DNA of 64,000 nt from Roridomyces roridus (GCA_029378245.1 JARKIF010000010.1:620001-684000), one strand, 5' to 3'; shown: positions 11,184-22,537, counted from the stretch's first letter. Made by a program: numbers and translations. Notes: generated by a model from the sequence alone, not told the origin.

Positions 11184-12994
11184 CTAGCATTCATCGTCAC
11201 TATATTGCGCGTCGTCCTCATCGCATACGGACGCCTCCTGGTCGTCTGACATGACCTCGTCAAGTGAGAAGTCGGGCGCGCCATGCGCCAAGGGCAATAC
11301 CTCCTCCCACTCTTCTTCCTCGTCATCCCAGGGCTGTCCACCGTTGGCGTCAGAAAGTTCTTCGTCCTCTCCCTCGGGTTCCGGGGTGAACAGCGGAGAG
11401 AGAAAACCGCGCCGAGCAGCGTCACTTCCTCCAACGAATTCCTCGGCCATGAAGGCACCTTCTCCTTCCTCTGATCCAAGGGCGAAATCGAGAAAGTTCT
11501 TTCCAGAGTCGAAGGGTGCGAGAGGAGCAGGAGATGTGGCCGGCGCCTGTTCTTCCTCTTCCTCGGGGGAGGGCGTAAAGAGAGGTGAGAGGAGATCGCG
11601 TCGAGCGGCGTCACTTCCTCCAACGAGTTCCTCGGCCATCAAAGCACCTTCTCCTTCTGCCTCTGATTCCATGGCGACATCGAGAAAGTTCTTGCCACCG
11701 TCAAAGGGTGCGAGAGGAGCAGGAGATATGGCCGGCGCCTGTTCGTCCTCTTCCTCGGGCGAGGGCGTAAAGAGAGGTGAGTGGCAGGCACGGGGGGTTG
11801 CCCTGTTCACTACAACGAATTGGTCGGCTGTTCGAATGTCTTCTCCTTCTTCCACAACAACGTCCAAGAAGTTTTCGCCGGAGTGCAAGGGTGCGGGTGG
11901 CGACAGTCCGGGGGTAACGGAAGACGAACACGAGGAGAAAACGTCGGTGACGGTATGCCACGGAAGGAACGCTGCGGCGATGATGGGCGCAGGGACCATG
12001 GGACCTGCAGGGGAGACCAAGGCAAGAGAGACTGGCGGCGACGGTGTGGGGAGTAGGACGGGCTGGAACACAACATTCTTCTTCCTCTGGAGCTGCTTTT
12101 GTTGGGCAATCTGGACTTGGCGAGGGACCATGAGAGTTGCGGCGGAGATCGAGGAAGGAGAGACCGGCGGCGACGGCGACGGCGTGGGGACTAGCACAGG
12201 CTGGGGCACAACATTCTTCTTCGTCTGTGGCTGCATCTGCCCTTTGGCGATCTGGATTTTGCGCATGCGCTCAATGATCTTGAGGGCCTTGGGATACGAT
12301 GCTCCATCCGCAGCTATCCGAGCGCGTTTAGGAGGTTTGACACTACGGAGGAATGAGCACCGAAAAAACGAAGAAGATAAGACTCACAAAGAATGATAAC
12401 TCTCAATGCCCACGAGCAGCAGAGGGAAGAACAACGAGTTGACAAGCTGCGCGACCTTATCAGCACCATCCGGTTCAGCCGCCACTGCACCGAGCCAGAC
12501 ATGAAAGCCGGGCGCCACTTTGATGACGCCCTTGCCCGTAATCCGCTGCTCCCCGTCGTGCCGCACTTTGCTTAGAATTTGATAGATAACACGATCTGAA
12601 AGTACGATATTGGATGCGGTCTTGGAGAAAAAACGTCGGCACAAATGGGCGGGAAGTGTTTTGAACAGATACTTACCTCGTACAGGCCTGGAAGGCACCC
12701 TTGTGTCTTGTCCACGGTTTCCTTGAACGCATCCCATAACGCAGAGCGGAGCAGATGAAAGCCCGCGAGCCTGAAGCTCTCACGGACCGCGTCGAGTTTC
12801 GCCTGGGCGCAGTCGTCCCAGGTCGACTCGAGTACCGAGGGTATCGTGATGTAGAGGCTGCGGTCGTGAACTGCCTTGCTGACGCCATCGAAAATGTGGC
12901 CCTGGCGATTAGGAGCGTTCTTCTTGGGCGATTCGTCGAGAGAGTAGACGGCGGCCTTGCGTTTCGCGCTTTTCTTGCTCTGGCTTCTGGCCAT
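11184..12994 (-). CDS. Unrecognised protein with acidic internal repeats
   Basis: Start ATG at 12994 (MARSQSKKSAKRKAAVY, strongly basic). Exon 1 12994-12677 carries IFDGVSKAVHDRSLYITIPS, STWDDCAQAKLDAVRESFRL and ALWDAFKETV. Exon 2 12595-12388 has RVIYQILSKVRHDGEQRITG, FHVWLGAVAAEPDG and LVNSLFFPLLLVGIESYHS. Exon 3 12342-11184 begins VKPPKRARIAADG and becomes low complexity: a two-fold NVV.QPVL.PTPSP repeat, then three acidic units containing NFLD and SPLFTP.PE, and an Asp/Glu-rich end. All splice sites are GT-AG. The globular first half parallels the gene at 8173-9485. A basic N-terminus, a KRAR patch and an acidic tail suggest a nuclear role (inference). Family unknown. Confidence 0.65.
11360..11930. 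repeat. Three tandem ~180-192 bp coding repeats
   Basis: Minus-strand coding units recur with matching landmarks at 11489 and 11681 (192 bp apart, nearly identical for >100 bp) and at ~11862 (more diverged, ~181 bp further). Each encodes a Pro-rich lead-in, an NFLD acidic core and SPLFTP-x-PE. The two C-terminal copies are closest, suggesting a recent duplication of that unit. Confidence 0.75.
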
Positions 12995-13149
12995 TATTGA
13001 GATGGTGGTATGAACAGACCCGTGATTGATAGCCAATCAATTAATCACGTTGACATTTCAGCTTGAGCGCTCGAGCAAGTTTATTCGCTCTCCGTGGGTT
13101 AACTACGACCGTCAGAGGGAAACTGCGCCACGGAGAATGCATGTAATCT

Positions 13150-14378
13150 TCACAGCTCTCTCCAAACGAAACTGGTCCTTGTCGGAACCTCAGTATTCCT
13201 CACGACCTCCTCAAGGTTCCTCCCCCCATCCACCCGCTTGTAGATCACCACCCCCGCAGTCCCCGCCACGCCTCCAGCAATCAAAAACTCATCGTCCTCG
13301 CCCCCAAACTGCATCCCCCGAATCTGATCAAGCCCAGTAAACACCTGAGTAACAAGCTGCAGCCGCTCCCTCGACGTGCCCTGGTCCACATTCTCGAATA
13401 TCGCGACCGAGTCGCCCTCGGGGGTCTGCACACCAGTGTTTCGGTTCGAGACGTAGATGTATTGTTTCGGGAAGCGTGTAGACGGGGCTGGGATCATGAT
13501 CTCGGCGGCGGCCCAGAGGGCACCGGGGGCGGTGATATTGGGGATTATAGACGCAGAGTCTATGATCTCGGAGGTGCCGTTCGGATAGGTCGGAATGCGT
13601 TGCACGGTCAGCGTGCTTGCCAGTTCGTGTAGAACGTACAGTCGCTCATCTGTAGCAAGGTTATACACATACTAGGAAGGATCCGAAGCACTGCTCACCA
13701 CTAATCCGTATATGCCGCGGCCCAGAACCCGCTGGCTGGGGAATAGATCCAGTGATAGCCCAGTGACCCGGTTTGCCTTGAGGACTCAGGCGCCAGAGCT
13801 TATCACTTCCCTGACGATCCATAAGACAAAAGTAAGGAAGACGAAGAGTAGAGCGCACCAAATCAGGAACCAAGATCTCTTTGCCATGCTGCAGCGCCAT
13901 GTGCGGGTGTGAAACATTACCCGGGGATGGCGGGAACGTAATGACGGGAGCGTCGTCGCTGAATTGCTCTGCAGAAGTCGTGGTGGGAATAATGCGTGCA
14001 TTTCCGCTCGAATAGTTCATGATGGCCACCTCCCCGGTAGAAAGCGCGACTGCGAACGCGGGATCGGCGCCCTCGGAAGAAATGGTGTCGACTGCAGGGG
14101 ATATAGCGCTCCCAGTAATGGTGAACGATTGCAATGCTCCCGTCGGTTCTAGCTCGTTTGTTGCGCTATTCAGGGGTTAGGGATGGGTTTGGTAGAGAGG
14201 AGATGAAAACGCACTAGAGAATGCTCTTGTTCGTCGGATGCGGGGTGATCCACGACGTGTTTATACCCACACCCACAGAGTATTTAGCAGAAAGGTCGAG
14301 TGTGGAGGTGACTGTATTGAATAAATATGCAGCGATGAAGACGTCGTAGCCGCCAGCAAAGATGGCGAATTGGACCAT
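13150..14378 (-). CDS. Lactonase-fold (seven-bladed propeller) protein
   Basis: Member of the fungal lactonase family that includes 6-phosphogluconolactonase-like proteins and the beta-propeller 3-carboxy-cis,cis-muconate lactonizing enzyme. ATG at 14378 (MVQFAIFAGGYDVFIAAY), then ATNELEPTGALQSFTITG after an intron near 14213-14165, VPDL before a 48 nt intron (13811-13858) and GSDKLWRL after it, PAGSGPRHIRIS before the third intron (near 13650-13700), and DERLYVLHELASTLTVQRI onward. Blade-type motifs include GPRHI, KQYIYVSNRN and the terminal GLDQIRGMQFG. About 360 residues, normal for the family. No signal peptide seen. Substrate is uncertain: an intracellular sugar lactonase or a muconate-type cycloisomerase are both possible. 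Confidence 0.83.
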
Positions 14379-14613
14379 TATGTTGGATGGTGGGGCAGAG
14401 CAGAGGGCGAAGACGGAGCACCGCTACGGGAAGGGTGACCACTTTGACATATTGCGCTCTTATAATTATGGCATGGCCCGCGTGGTTGGGTCACCAGGTG
14501 ATGACGTTGCGAAGAAGCGACTTGGGAATGGGAATATGTCGCAAGAACCAGTCCGTAAAATGCGGACCAACGCTGACCAGTCGGGCGTGAATGACCGAGA
14601 AAATTATTCTTCG

Positions 14614-15682
14614 TCATCGTAATCTTCCTGCTCCTCGTCCGAGGTTTCATCGACCTCGTTCTTCAAGAATGTCCATTCGACGGTTGCGAGTGCTGGTGGC
14701 TTGATATACAAGCGCTCACCCTTACCCCCGGCACTGTCAATACCCTTCTTGCGTGCCGTCCAGCGATCGTGAAAGTCTTTGTCGCCTGAATCACAATGAG
14801 GCTAGTAATACGACGATTCCACAGCGCACGCACCGTACAAGAGTTCGACGCAACGGTCGCACTCTCCAGACCACAGATCCTCAGTAGGGTTGTTGGCATT
14901 GAATTGGATTTGGGTCCCGGAGGAATAAGACACTGTGATGTGGACAGTGCGGAGATGCTGCATATGCGACATAGCACGAGCATAATGGATCTGGCAAACG
15001 GTATTTTAGCGGAAAATACGGAGAAAGTCAGACAAACGCACGGGAAGACCTAGTCCCTCCGAGTAGACCAGCTTCGGGGGTACAGGTTCGGCGAATCGGA
15101 CACTGGAGCATGTATTACAGAGCCCGCACCAGATTCTCGGAAGGCGTAACTTCAGAGTACGAAGAGCTGGGAAAATGTCCGCTACTCCCTGCATGACGAA
15201 AGGAGAAGGCCAGTAGACATCGAGAAGTTCCAACTCAGTGATGCTGAGAGGTACACTGCGGAATGGAAATTGTCTGGCCAAGCTGCAGGATTTACAATCG
15301 ACACGGACGGTGTGTAACCGACGGAATCCCGTCAGGTCCCAGACCTCCAAGTCCTGGGAACCGTCCAGTAGTTGGGGCTTGCAAAATAGCTCACTGAATA
15401 GTATTAGACAAGCAACGGAAAGAGAGGAGAGGAATCCTACCGGGTCCAACTGCTCCGTATCTCTCTGAATTTGGATGCAATGAACGACACGTCTGCGGGG
15501 TCTTTTGTCAACAAAACGCGAAACCACGCCTCCAGAACGAGAGTTCGGTATATCTTGGACGCGAGGGAAAGCGGGGAGACGGAATCCCAGGAGGCCTTGT
15601 TCGTTAAAGAGTCCTGCGCCGCGAGAGCATAGTCGATAATCGCAGTGACGAGCTCGATTGGGAGAGCGAGTGCAACATTCAT
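14614..15682 (-). CDS. F-box-like / LRR-like fungal protein
   Basis: ATG at 15682 gives MNVALALPIELVTAIIDYAL, a short F-box-like motif (LP.ELV..II.YAL) near the N-terminus. After an intron near 15390-15437 comes ELFCKPQLLDGSQDLEVWDL, then leucine-rich-like strands (LTGFRRLHTVRVDC, SITELELLDVYWPS, IFPALRTLKLRLP). Two more introns (near 15045-14995 and 14830-14785) lead to SHMQHLRTVHITVSYSS, GECDRCVELLYG, DKDFHDRWTARKKG and an acidic tail ending EDYDDEE at a TAA at 14614. This is the common basidiomycete architecture of an F-box followed by irregular leucine-rich repeats, probably a substrate receptor of an SCF ubiquitin ligase. Target unknown. Confidence 0.7.
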
Positions 15683-15825
15683 GCTTCACACGTGCCAGGC
15701 ACCTCGAATTCTTTCAGACGCGTCGACGCGACTTTTTCCACCACGATGTACACCAAAGGAGAATAGGGTAGGATAGCCACACAACACCTTCTCCTCACAA
15801 CAAACGCCGGTTCCCACAATATACC

Positions 15826-16200
15826 CTATTTACGCGCCAGCTTGAATTCCCCAACTGTCGGGTCCCACTGAGACCAACTGTCTCCGAACGAGCCACTTTG
15901 AAACCGATTAACCGACGCAGAGAGGGAGGGGAACGAGGGAGAGAGAGGCTCAGAGAGGAAAAGAAAGTGATATTGCGTCCGTTTGGGAGAAAAACGCGAA
16001 CTCACGGTCAGCGTCTCCGTATTCTTAGGATAATCGAGGACGGGCAACCAGAAGAATCCTGCCTCTGAAGCGCTCGAGAACACAGGCCAAGCCCAAAGAA
16101 TGCGACCAATTCGAGATATGAAACCGTTGTCTCGGAACGACTCCACCCCTGGCGGAATGAGCGGAATAATCTCCCTCCGCCTCTTATCATGACGCCCCAT
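15826..16200 (-). CDS. Small hypothetical protein
   Basis: Start ATG at 16200, MGRHDKRRREIIPLIPPGVE, then RIGRILWAWPVFSSASEAGF and a C-terminal GDSWSQWDPTVGEFKLARK. The stretch between about 16010 and 15900 could be an intron (gtgagt donor at ~16007), but the frame also stays open through it, giving 124 codons. Not recognised. The start lies only 20 bp from the ATG of the divergent dehydratase-like gene, so their 5' UTRs must overlap if both are real. Confidence 0.4.
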   Translation of the reverse strand: MGRHDKRRREIIPLIPPGVESFRDNGFISRIGRILWAWPVFSSASEAGFFWLPVLDYPKNTETLTVSSRFSPKRTQYHFLFLSEPLSPSFPSLSASVNRFQSGSFGDSWSQWDPTVGEFKLARK

Positions 16201-16220
16201 GCCCGCAATCCTTGTTCCCC

Positions 16221-17734
16221 ATGGCCCCCAAGTTCGCTATTGCTTCCCTCTCCCTGGGCAACTGCGCCCACCACCAGCTGCCCACGAAAATCCGCACAGC
16301 ATCGAGCTTGGGCTACGATGGCATCGAGATATTCATCCCCGACTTTGAGGCCTTTGTCGATGAGGTCCGGAACAAAGGTCTTCACCAAGACCTGCTGCCA
16401 CAGCCGCCCTCGGACGACGATGAGCTGGAGGTTGCCTGCGCTAAAGCCATAGCCAGCCTCTGCGCGTCTTTAAACCTCGAGATCCCCGTCCTCCAGCCTC
16501 TCCGCGCCTTTGAAAATTTCGCGTCTCCAAATTCTCTCGGCGGTGGTGCTGGGCTGCCTTCAGCGTTGAAGGAAGCCGAGCGCTGGCTGCGCCTCATGCC
16601 GCATCTGAACACTCGACTCCTCCTCGTTTGCTCCAACTACATCGAGCCCGAGGACCACCCTTTCGCACCGTTCGATCCTAAATGCAAACCCGTTTCATCG
16701 CTAACGGATAACGACGGCAAGGCACGGACGACGCCCCCAGGGCCTGCACCATCTGCGTATTATCCTGCACCCACGCAAGAGCAGCTGTCGAGCTATTTGG
16801 ACGCCCAGGTCGAGGCCTTCCGCGAGCTGGGCAAGGTCGCTGCCCACTATCACGTCCGAATTGGCTACGAGCCTCTTGCTTGGGGAACGATGGTCGATAA
16901 CTGGGAGCAAGTGTGGGACGTCGTGCGCCGCGTCCATCTCGAGAACGTCGGTGTCATCCTCGATTCCTTCAACTGCTTGTAAGTCGTCGATATCTTGTTG
17001 CAATATCGTTACTGACCTTCACGTCAAGGGCAAACCAATATGCCGACCCCACAGTGTCTCCCACCTTCCTCCGTAATCCCGACTCTTGCTCCCAGACACC
17101 CATTCCTGAGGAGATCCCGATTAGTCCATCCCTCACAGCACACATACAACCGCAGAACCCAACACACGCCGCTCTCCTCCAGAACCTCTCCCTCCTCGGC
17201 CAGACGATCCCAGCACACAAGATCTTCCTCTACCAAGTTGCCGACGCAGCACTTCCATGCCCACCTCCAGGCACTATAACGACCACCCCTCGCGCACCCG
17301 CACGGATGACATGGTCCCGTGCATCGCGGCTCTTTCCCTTTGAAGAAACCCGTGGTGCATGGCTCCCCGTCACAGACTTTAGTCTCGCCGTCGTCGAGGC
17401 GGGATATCCCGCCGCCCCGGAAGACTATGGGTGCAGCGACCAGGGTGATGCGTGGTGGAGTTTGGAGGTATTCAATAAGACTTTGATGGACGAGCGCCCC
17501 GAGTGCGTGGAGGAGCACGGGCTACGGGGGATTCAGAGCTTGAGAACGTTGTGGGAGAGCGTGACTGCGGAGATCAAGGGGTCTCAGCTGGCGCGGTCGC
17601 CTACACCCAGTCAGAGCTCTAGTGAGGAGATTGGCACGTCCGATTCCTCTGAGGGGATCCAAACACCGCCATTGGAGCACGTCGAGTTGTCCAAGGGAAA
17701 CCGCAAGTGGTTGGATGGGTATATCGTGGAATGA
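16221..17734 (+). CDS. 3-dehydroshikimate dehydratase-like TIM-barrel protein
   Basis: Sugar-phosphate isomerase/epimerase-type TIM barrel most like fungal 3-dehydroshikimate dehydratase (Qa-4/QutC), which turns 3-dehydroshikimate into protocatechuate. Exons 16221-16978 and 17029-17734, about 488 residues; longer than the ~350 of Qa-4 because of inserts and a Ser-rich tail. The first ATG is 16221 (MAPKFAIASLSLGNC, as in Qa-4 MPPKLAITSMSLG). The four metal ligands known from bacterial homologues (Glu, Asp, Gln, Glu) are all visible: RIGYEPLAWG, GVILDSFN, KIFLYQVADA and WWSLEVFN. Also conserved are QYADPT and ARMTWSRASRLFPFEE. It starts 20 bp from a divergent gene. Dehydratase activity is the best guess; another aldose/ketose isomerase is possible. 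Confidence 0.85.
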
Positions 17735-17871
17735 GTGAGGGTTCAACGTTTCAACGAATATAATGAATGAACGAATGCAATGTATTAGTATGATCAGCCT
17801 ATGCGATACCTTGTTTCCAGTCTTCACCACAGTCAAAGGGTATATAAAACCAATGTACACACGTATCTTGA

Positions 17872-18297
17872 CTATTCGAGCCAGACGACCTGCACATCTT
17901 TATCGTTGGGCATCATCAAGATCTCCTTGTCGAAAGCGACCTTGAATGCCAGTCAGTCAGTCGACTCGGAGAATTGGATGCGACACGAAGGGATACCGCA
18001 CTTTCTTCTGCCTCTTAGCTGCGCGCAGCGTCCCATTCAAGGCCTCCACTAGATAAAGTTCCAGCTCGTTGCATTGGCAGCAAGGTGGTGGAATACTCAC
18101 AGTCATTAACAGTCTTGTCGAACAGGATCCCATATGATACAGAGCTATGCCCGTCTGCATTCACTGTACCGTAGTTCTTGATTGCATCTGCGGAAAGTAC
18201 AAGGAGGTTTGAAGCCAAAAATCAAATTGAGATCGCATAGTGAGTGAGGCGACGAGTCAACCTTCGAGAACTTTGATTTCGGCCGGGCTGGACACTA
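17872..18297 (-). CDS. Costars-domain protein (ABRACL homologue)
   Basis: Small protein of the Costars family, which in Dictyostelium and animals influences actin dynamics. Exon SSPAEIKVLE (18297-~18262) joins DAIKNYGTVNADGHSSVSYG and ILFDKTVNDC (from ~18192), then LVEALNGTLRAAKRQKKVRY (around 18060-17998), and a last exon AFKVAFDKEILMMPNDKDVQ, VVWLE ending at a TAG at 17872. The core NADGxxSVxxGxLF ... EALxGTLxAAKRxKxVxY is the family signature. No in-frame ATG is visible upstream: the next CAT on this strand lies inside the neighbouring gene. The real start may involve an unrecognised exon or a non-AUG codon. Confidence 0.75.
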
Positions 18298-18417
18298 GCG
18301 GAGGCGGTCCTGTTAGGGGAGGGATACAGCAGACGAAGAGATACGGACTTGGAAGAGGGCAGACGGTGAGCAGGATATTGATCGGTGATCGGCGCTATTC
18401 GGCTTTGCTCTTCTTAT

Positions 18418-19798
18418 CTAGACAGGCCGTTTATAATCTAATCTCTCCGTCCGCTTCCAAACCTCCCTAACCAGCCTCTCCTGCTGCTCCCTCGCCGACC
18501 TCCCCTCTGCATCCTCCGAACATCCCCTGATAGCGAGATACCTCCTACCACCAAGGTTCGCCATCGGGATCGGGTCAGTGGGACCAAGATCTGGTGGTGG
18601 ATTCGAGTCGACGACAATCCCACCGGTTTGTAGGAGAATGGCGATACCGGCACATACATCCTTCAAATGTGTAAGTCCGGGCGAATGAAAGAGATTTCAA
18701 ACAAACAAACAAACCCATTCCCAACACCCGGCTTCGAACATGATGTCGCCTTGGCCAGAGGCGACGTACACCATATCCATCGTCGAGCTTCCCAGACTCC
18801 TGATTCCATGGACCATCCCACCCTTGCCTTCTCTCCCACCAATCTCTGTCGCCATATTCACAAAATTAGTAGCCTTTTTGGTCAGGTTGGACTGCGGGTG
18901 GTCGCGCCTGTCCTTGCCGTACTCGCCAAAGAATAAACACCTATCAGGCCATTGTAAGCTTCGTTTCGGGGGGGGGAAGAAATCAAGGAGATGGGTACCC
19001 TTTTGGCGCATCAACAGGTAATGGCGGCGGTGGGGAGGTTAGAGGCAAGGGTGTGCTAGGGCCGTCGTGTCCGAATTCCGAGAGCCATGCGCCCCCTTGC
19101 GGATGGTGAATAGCGGAATACAATGTGCCTACGGAGATCTACATGTTAATCAACGAAAGTAAAAAAGTAGCACGCACCCTTCCCGCCCAGAAAAGGCGCA
19201 AACACAACTCCGACGGTTGGAATCGAATTTACACAGAAGCCGATGGAAATCGCAGTCATGGGGACTAGATAGAGTCGGGTAAGTATATGCCAGGCAGGAT
19301 AGACGAAAGAACGAACACATGTGTACCATATTCACAGTCCCGTCTTCCGGAAGCATTTCAGTGTCAGTATGCAAGGAGAGCGCACGAGTTGCTCACCGAC
19401 AGGGTCGACAATCCACGTCGGTTCATCTTTAAGAAGGAACCGTTTCTCTTCGCCGGCCGAGTACGACTCTTCTCCGATAAACTATCGCGTTCAGAGCGCG
19501 CTTCGACGCGTGCAAGGTAGACAAGACATACAGCGTGCTCGGGATATTCTTTCAAGATCGCCTCTCTGCAGAGTGTCATTATCACAACCAAACCATTCAT
19601 TTCGACTCACCGAATGAGTTTCTCGACGCCCTCGTCTGCGGCAGTCACTAAATCCACCGAATTGAGTTTCTCTCTAGTCGCCAGCGTCACATTGCGCCGA
19701 CGAAGTTGATCCTCCCGCAGATAGTCTCCAGCAGCTCGAGCAACCTTGCAAGCAAGCAGATGAGTAGCTTCCAGCTGTTGGATGGTCAACTCGGTCAT
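18418..19798 (-). CDS. Inositol monophosphatase family protein
   Basis: Mg-dependent, Li-sensitive type phosphatase of the IMPase family, usually hydrolysing inositol-1-phosphate. ATG at 19798 (MTELTIQQLEATHLLACKVA). Exons then give EKLNSVDLVTAADEGVEKLI, EAILKEYPEH, FIGEESYSAGEEKRFLLKDE, PTWIVDPVDGTVN, PTVGVVFAPFLGGKG, GGMVHGIRSLGSSTMDMVYV, and WEW joined to DVCAG, ending at a TAG at 18418. The metal sites GEES, DPVDGT and W-D-V-C-A-G are all present, so catalysis looks intact. Six or so short introns; one carries a run of about ten C (seen as G around 18967). QutG/Qa-x, the IMPase-like member of ascomycete quinate clusters, belongs to this family, but a housekeeping role is equally possible. 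Confidence 0.87.
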
Positions 19799-19904
19799 GG
19801 GCGTGTCGAAGAGATAGCTCGTTACCGATTTGGAAATGCAGTTTGATCGGAATTATTTTCTTCCTGTACAATATTATACAACGCGTTTAGAGTAAACTGC
19901 TCTC

Positions 19905-22537
19905 TCATCCCCCAGGCGGCGCGTCAAACAAGGCCATGGTGCTCCCAGGAGCGTCCAAGGCGGCCCACAAGCCATGGCCATTGTCCCACATACCATATCC
20001 ACCCCAGATCCCGCCATCACCAAACCCCACATCCATCCCCGCATCTCCAAGCCAGGGCTGCAAATCAGCCTCCCACGTGGCGACATCAGAGTCCGCTCCG
20101 AGCGCACTCCAAAGCGCGTTCTGCTGCTCCGACGTATACACGTCCAATTCCATCCCGCGTCGCTTGGCCTCTCTTGGATCGTCTCCATCCGAATCCCTCT
20201 TACGCTTCCCCGACCCACCACTGGCACCGCCCTCCTCATCCACGCTATCAAAACGCTCAAGCACCCTCACAAACCTCCTCGCAAGCTCCCACGTCCCTCC
20301 CATCCCAGTCAACGCCTCCCTACAATTCAGCATATGCAGCTGAGACTGCAAGGCACGCGCCTTGCCCATGCTCGCCCCCGGCCCACGTGAAGAACCCGCA
20401 GAACTCGCACGCGCCGCCGCGAATACGAGAAACACGACAATAGGACTCGCAAACGGCAGCGAGGGGCGATACTTGTCCAACAAGACGTTGAAAGTCGAGG
20501 CTGCATCGCCCACAGTGGTCTCGTGGGGGTAGGCGCTGCTGCCATTCATCCTCGGAGGCGTTGGGGTCAACGGAACGCTCCCACTCCCTCCGTTCACAGT
20601 GCGGCCGCACTTGAGCATCACCACGCCAACCTGATAAAGCATATGCATCTCCAGCACCGACCGAGGCACCCGCTCGCCTCCCAGAGCCACCCGGAATCGC
20701 TGTGGAAGGGCGCGATGCCATGCCGCGAGCTCGCTTGAAAGCTGGCCGTGCGTTGCTTCTTCGTGGGTGTTGCTCGATTCCGCTGCCCCAGAGGCAGAAC
20801 CATAGTCCAATCCGACCCAAAAATGCACCCGCGCAACAATGCGCACTAGTGATTTTGTGTGTGTGAAGAGAACAGCATCAGCGTCTTCATCACCTTCTTG
20901 AATAGGGGTCTCAGCAGACGCCATTACATGAGGTACCGTCGCGGAGGCGACTGACGGCGAGGGTGACGCAGAGGGTGATGTCCCCAACGGTTTCAGAGCC
21001 TCCGCACTGGCCGGCGCCCTGCCGAGCTGAATGCTAAGAAACAAATCCATCATGATCGCGACGCCCCAAAGGCTCTTCTCCCATGCTACATCTCTCTCAG
21101 AGTCCTCCTTGTCATGTGTGTCCTCCGCGGAGCCATCGAGCCCCAATTCAACGGCGAGGCGCACAGCAGAGCCAATACCGCGCCAAGCCAATGCATCTCG
21201 GCCCCGGCCATGATCTCGCAGACCGAGGAAGAGCAGAGTCTGAATGGCATCGACTCGGATGGTGGCGCGGCGGAGGGCCGAAGAAAGCAGGGCAGATGCG
21301 GATTCATACCTACAGAATGAATGAGTAATCTGGCTAAGGGATAAAGAATAAAACCGCACCAAAGATCAGCTGCAACACGGGTGGGCGATGCAGCTGGTGG
21401 AGCGAGACGGGCTGTGTATGCACACAGAGCTAGGAGAAGCATCGGTGACATGTTCACCGTCGGACTCGGATCCGCTGCCGTTGCCGATTCCAAAGAGGCA
21501 ATCTGCGCCGGAGAGAGGATGGGAAGCGAGGGGTGGACGGCAGCGCGGTACGTTGCGACGAGGGCGGCGCGAATGTGCGAAGGTGGGAGGTCTGCAGGGG
21601 TTGGCGTGGGAGCCCTACTCGCGGTGAGGTAGCTGGACAGACCCATTACAGCGGTGGCGGGCGAGGGAGGGAGTGGCAGAGCTGCAAAGGTTGGAGAAGG
21701 AGAAGATGCCAGTGCAGCTGTACGCCAATATGCACCAGGGTAAACGGTTGCGGACGGGGCAGCAACGGAGGTAGAGATAGGGTCTGCTGGGGGAGATGGG
21801 AGGAATGCGGTAGGAGCGGGAAGGTCGGCTTGAACCTCAAAGTATCGCGAGTTGTCCGGTACAGTCGGTGGGACGAATGTAAGTGGTGGGACATTGGAGA
21901 CGATCGGTGTACCGCGTTCAAAAGATTCGTTGGTATACGGGAAAGCAGAAGGCGCGGGCGACGGTGACGGTGAACGCAGAATCGATTGTTGCTGCTGCGG
22001 CCTACCAAAAGGAAGCAGCGGCTTGGATGCAGGGATCTGATTCTCTGTTGGCGCAAACGGCGCAAAACTGATTGCAAGTTGGTGCAGCCCACGAGCAGCG
22101 TCAGACTCGGACCAAGTCCGTTTGTACGTGTCCCAAACGTCTTGAGTCTGCGTTTTCGATTGTTCAGTCAACGTCTGTATCGTTTCGTTGAGGGCGTGTG
22201 CAGATTGTGGGGAGGATTGGATGAAGAGGCCTAGAAGGGTTTCCAAGAGGGCGACGCGGGTCTCAGTGTGCTTGAGATACCCGGAAGGCGGGCCTCTGCG
22301 GCGAGGTTCTCGTGAATAGGAGCATTCGAGCTTCGTCTCGGTGCAGAAAATACAAGGGTCCAGGCCATCGCACTGGGTCCAATTAGCGTTTTTCCTGCTG
22401 TGATTCTGCGACGCACCTTCTTGCGTTTCAGCCTGCAAGTGTTGCACGCTGGACAGGTAAGAGCAGGAACGATAATTATCTGAATGGCAAGCACCTCTGG
22501 ACACTTTCTTGCTTTTCTCCGGATGTGGGGACGCCAT
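19905..22537 (-). CDS. Zn(II)2Cys6 transcription factor with fungal-specific TF domain
   Basis: ATG at 22537 (MASPHPEKSKKVSRG). Two introns cut the DNA-binding motif: one just before ACNTCRLKRKK (~22490-22446) and one directly after it (~22424-22380), before CDGLDPCIFCTETKLEC. Spliced spacing is C-x2-C-x6-C-x5-C-x2-C-x6-C, a perfect binuclear zinc cluster. A leucine-rich linker (KHTETRVALLETLLGLF) follows, then a long Pro/Ala-rich region and the regulatory middle domain, recognisable at WEKSLWGVAIMMDLFLSIQL. A further intron lies at ~21311-21360. Ends at a TGA at 19905. About 830 residues. Likely a pathway-specific regulator; target genes cannot be read from the sequence, but catabolic-enzyme-like genes lie on both sides. 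Confidence 0.9.

Noticed and set aside
11251..12396. Plus-strand 381-codon open frame rich in Ser/Gly
   Set aside because: It is antisense to the repeat-rich third exon of the minus-strand gene at 11184-12994; the minus strand has proper splice sites and a motif order shared with its paralogue.
18418..19798. Naming the IMPase-family gene QutG
   Set aside because: Family membership alone does not separate a quinate-linked member from the housekeeping enzyme; phylogeny is required.
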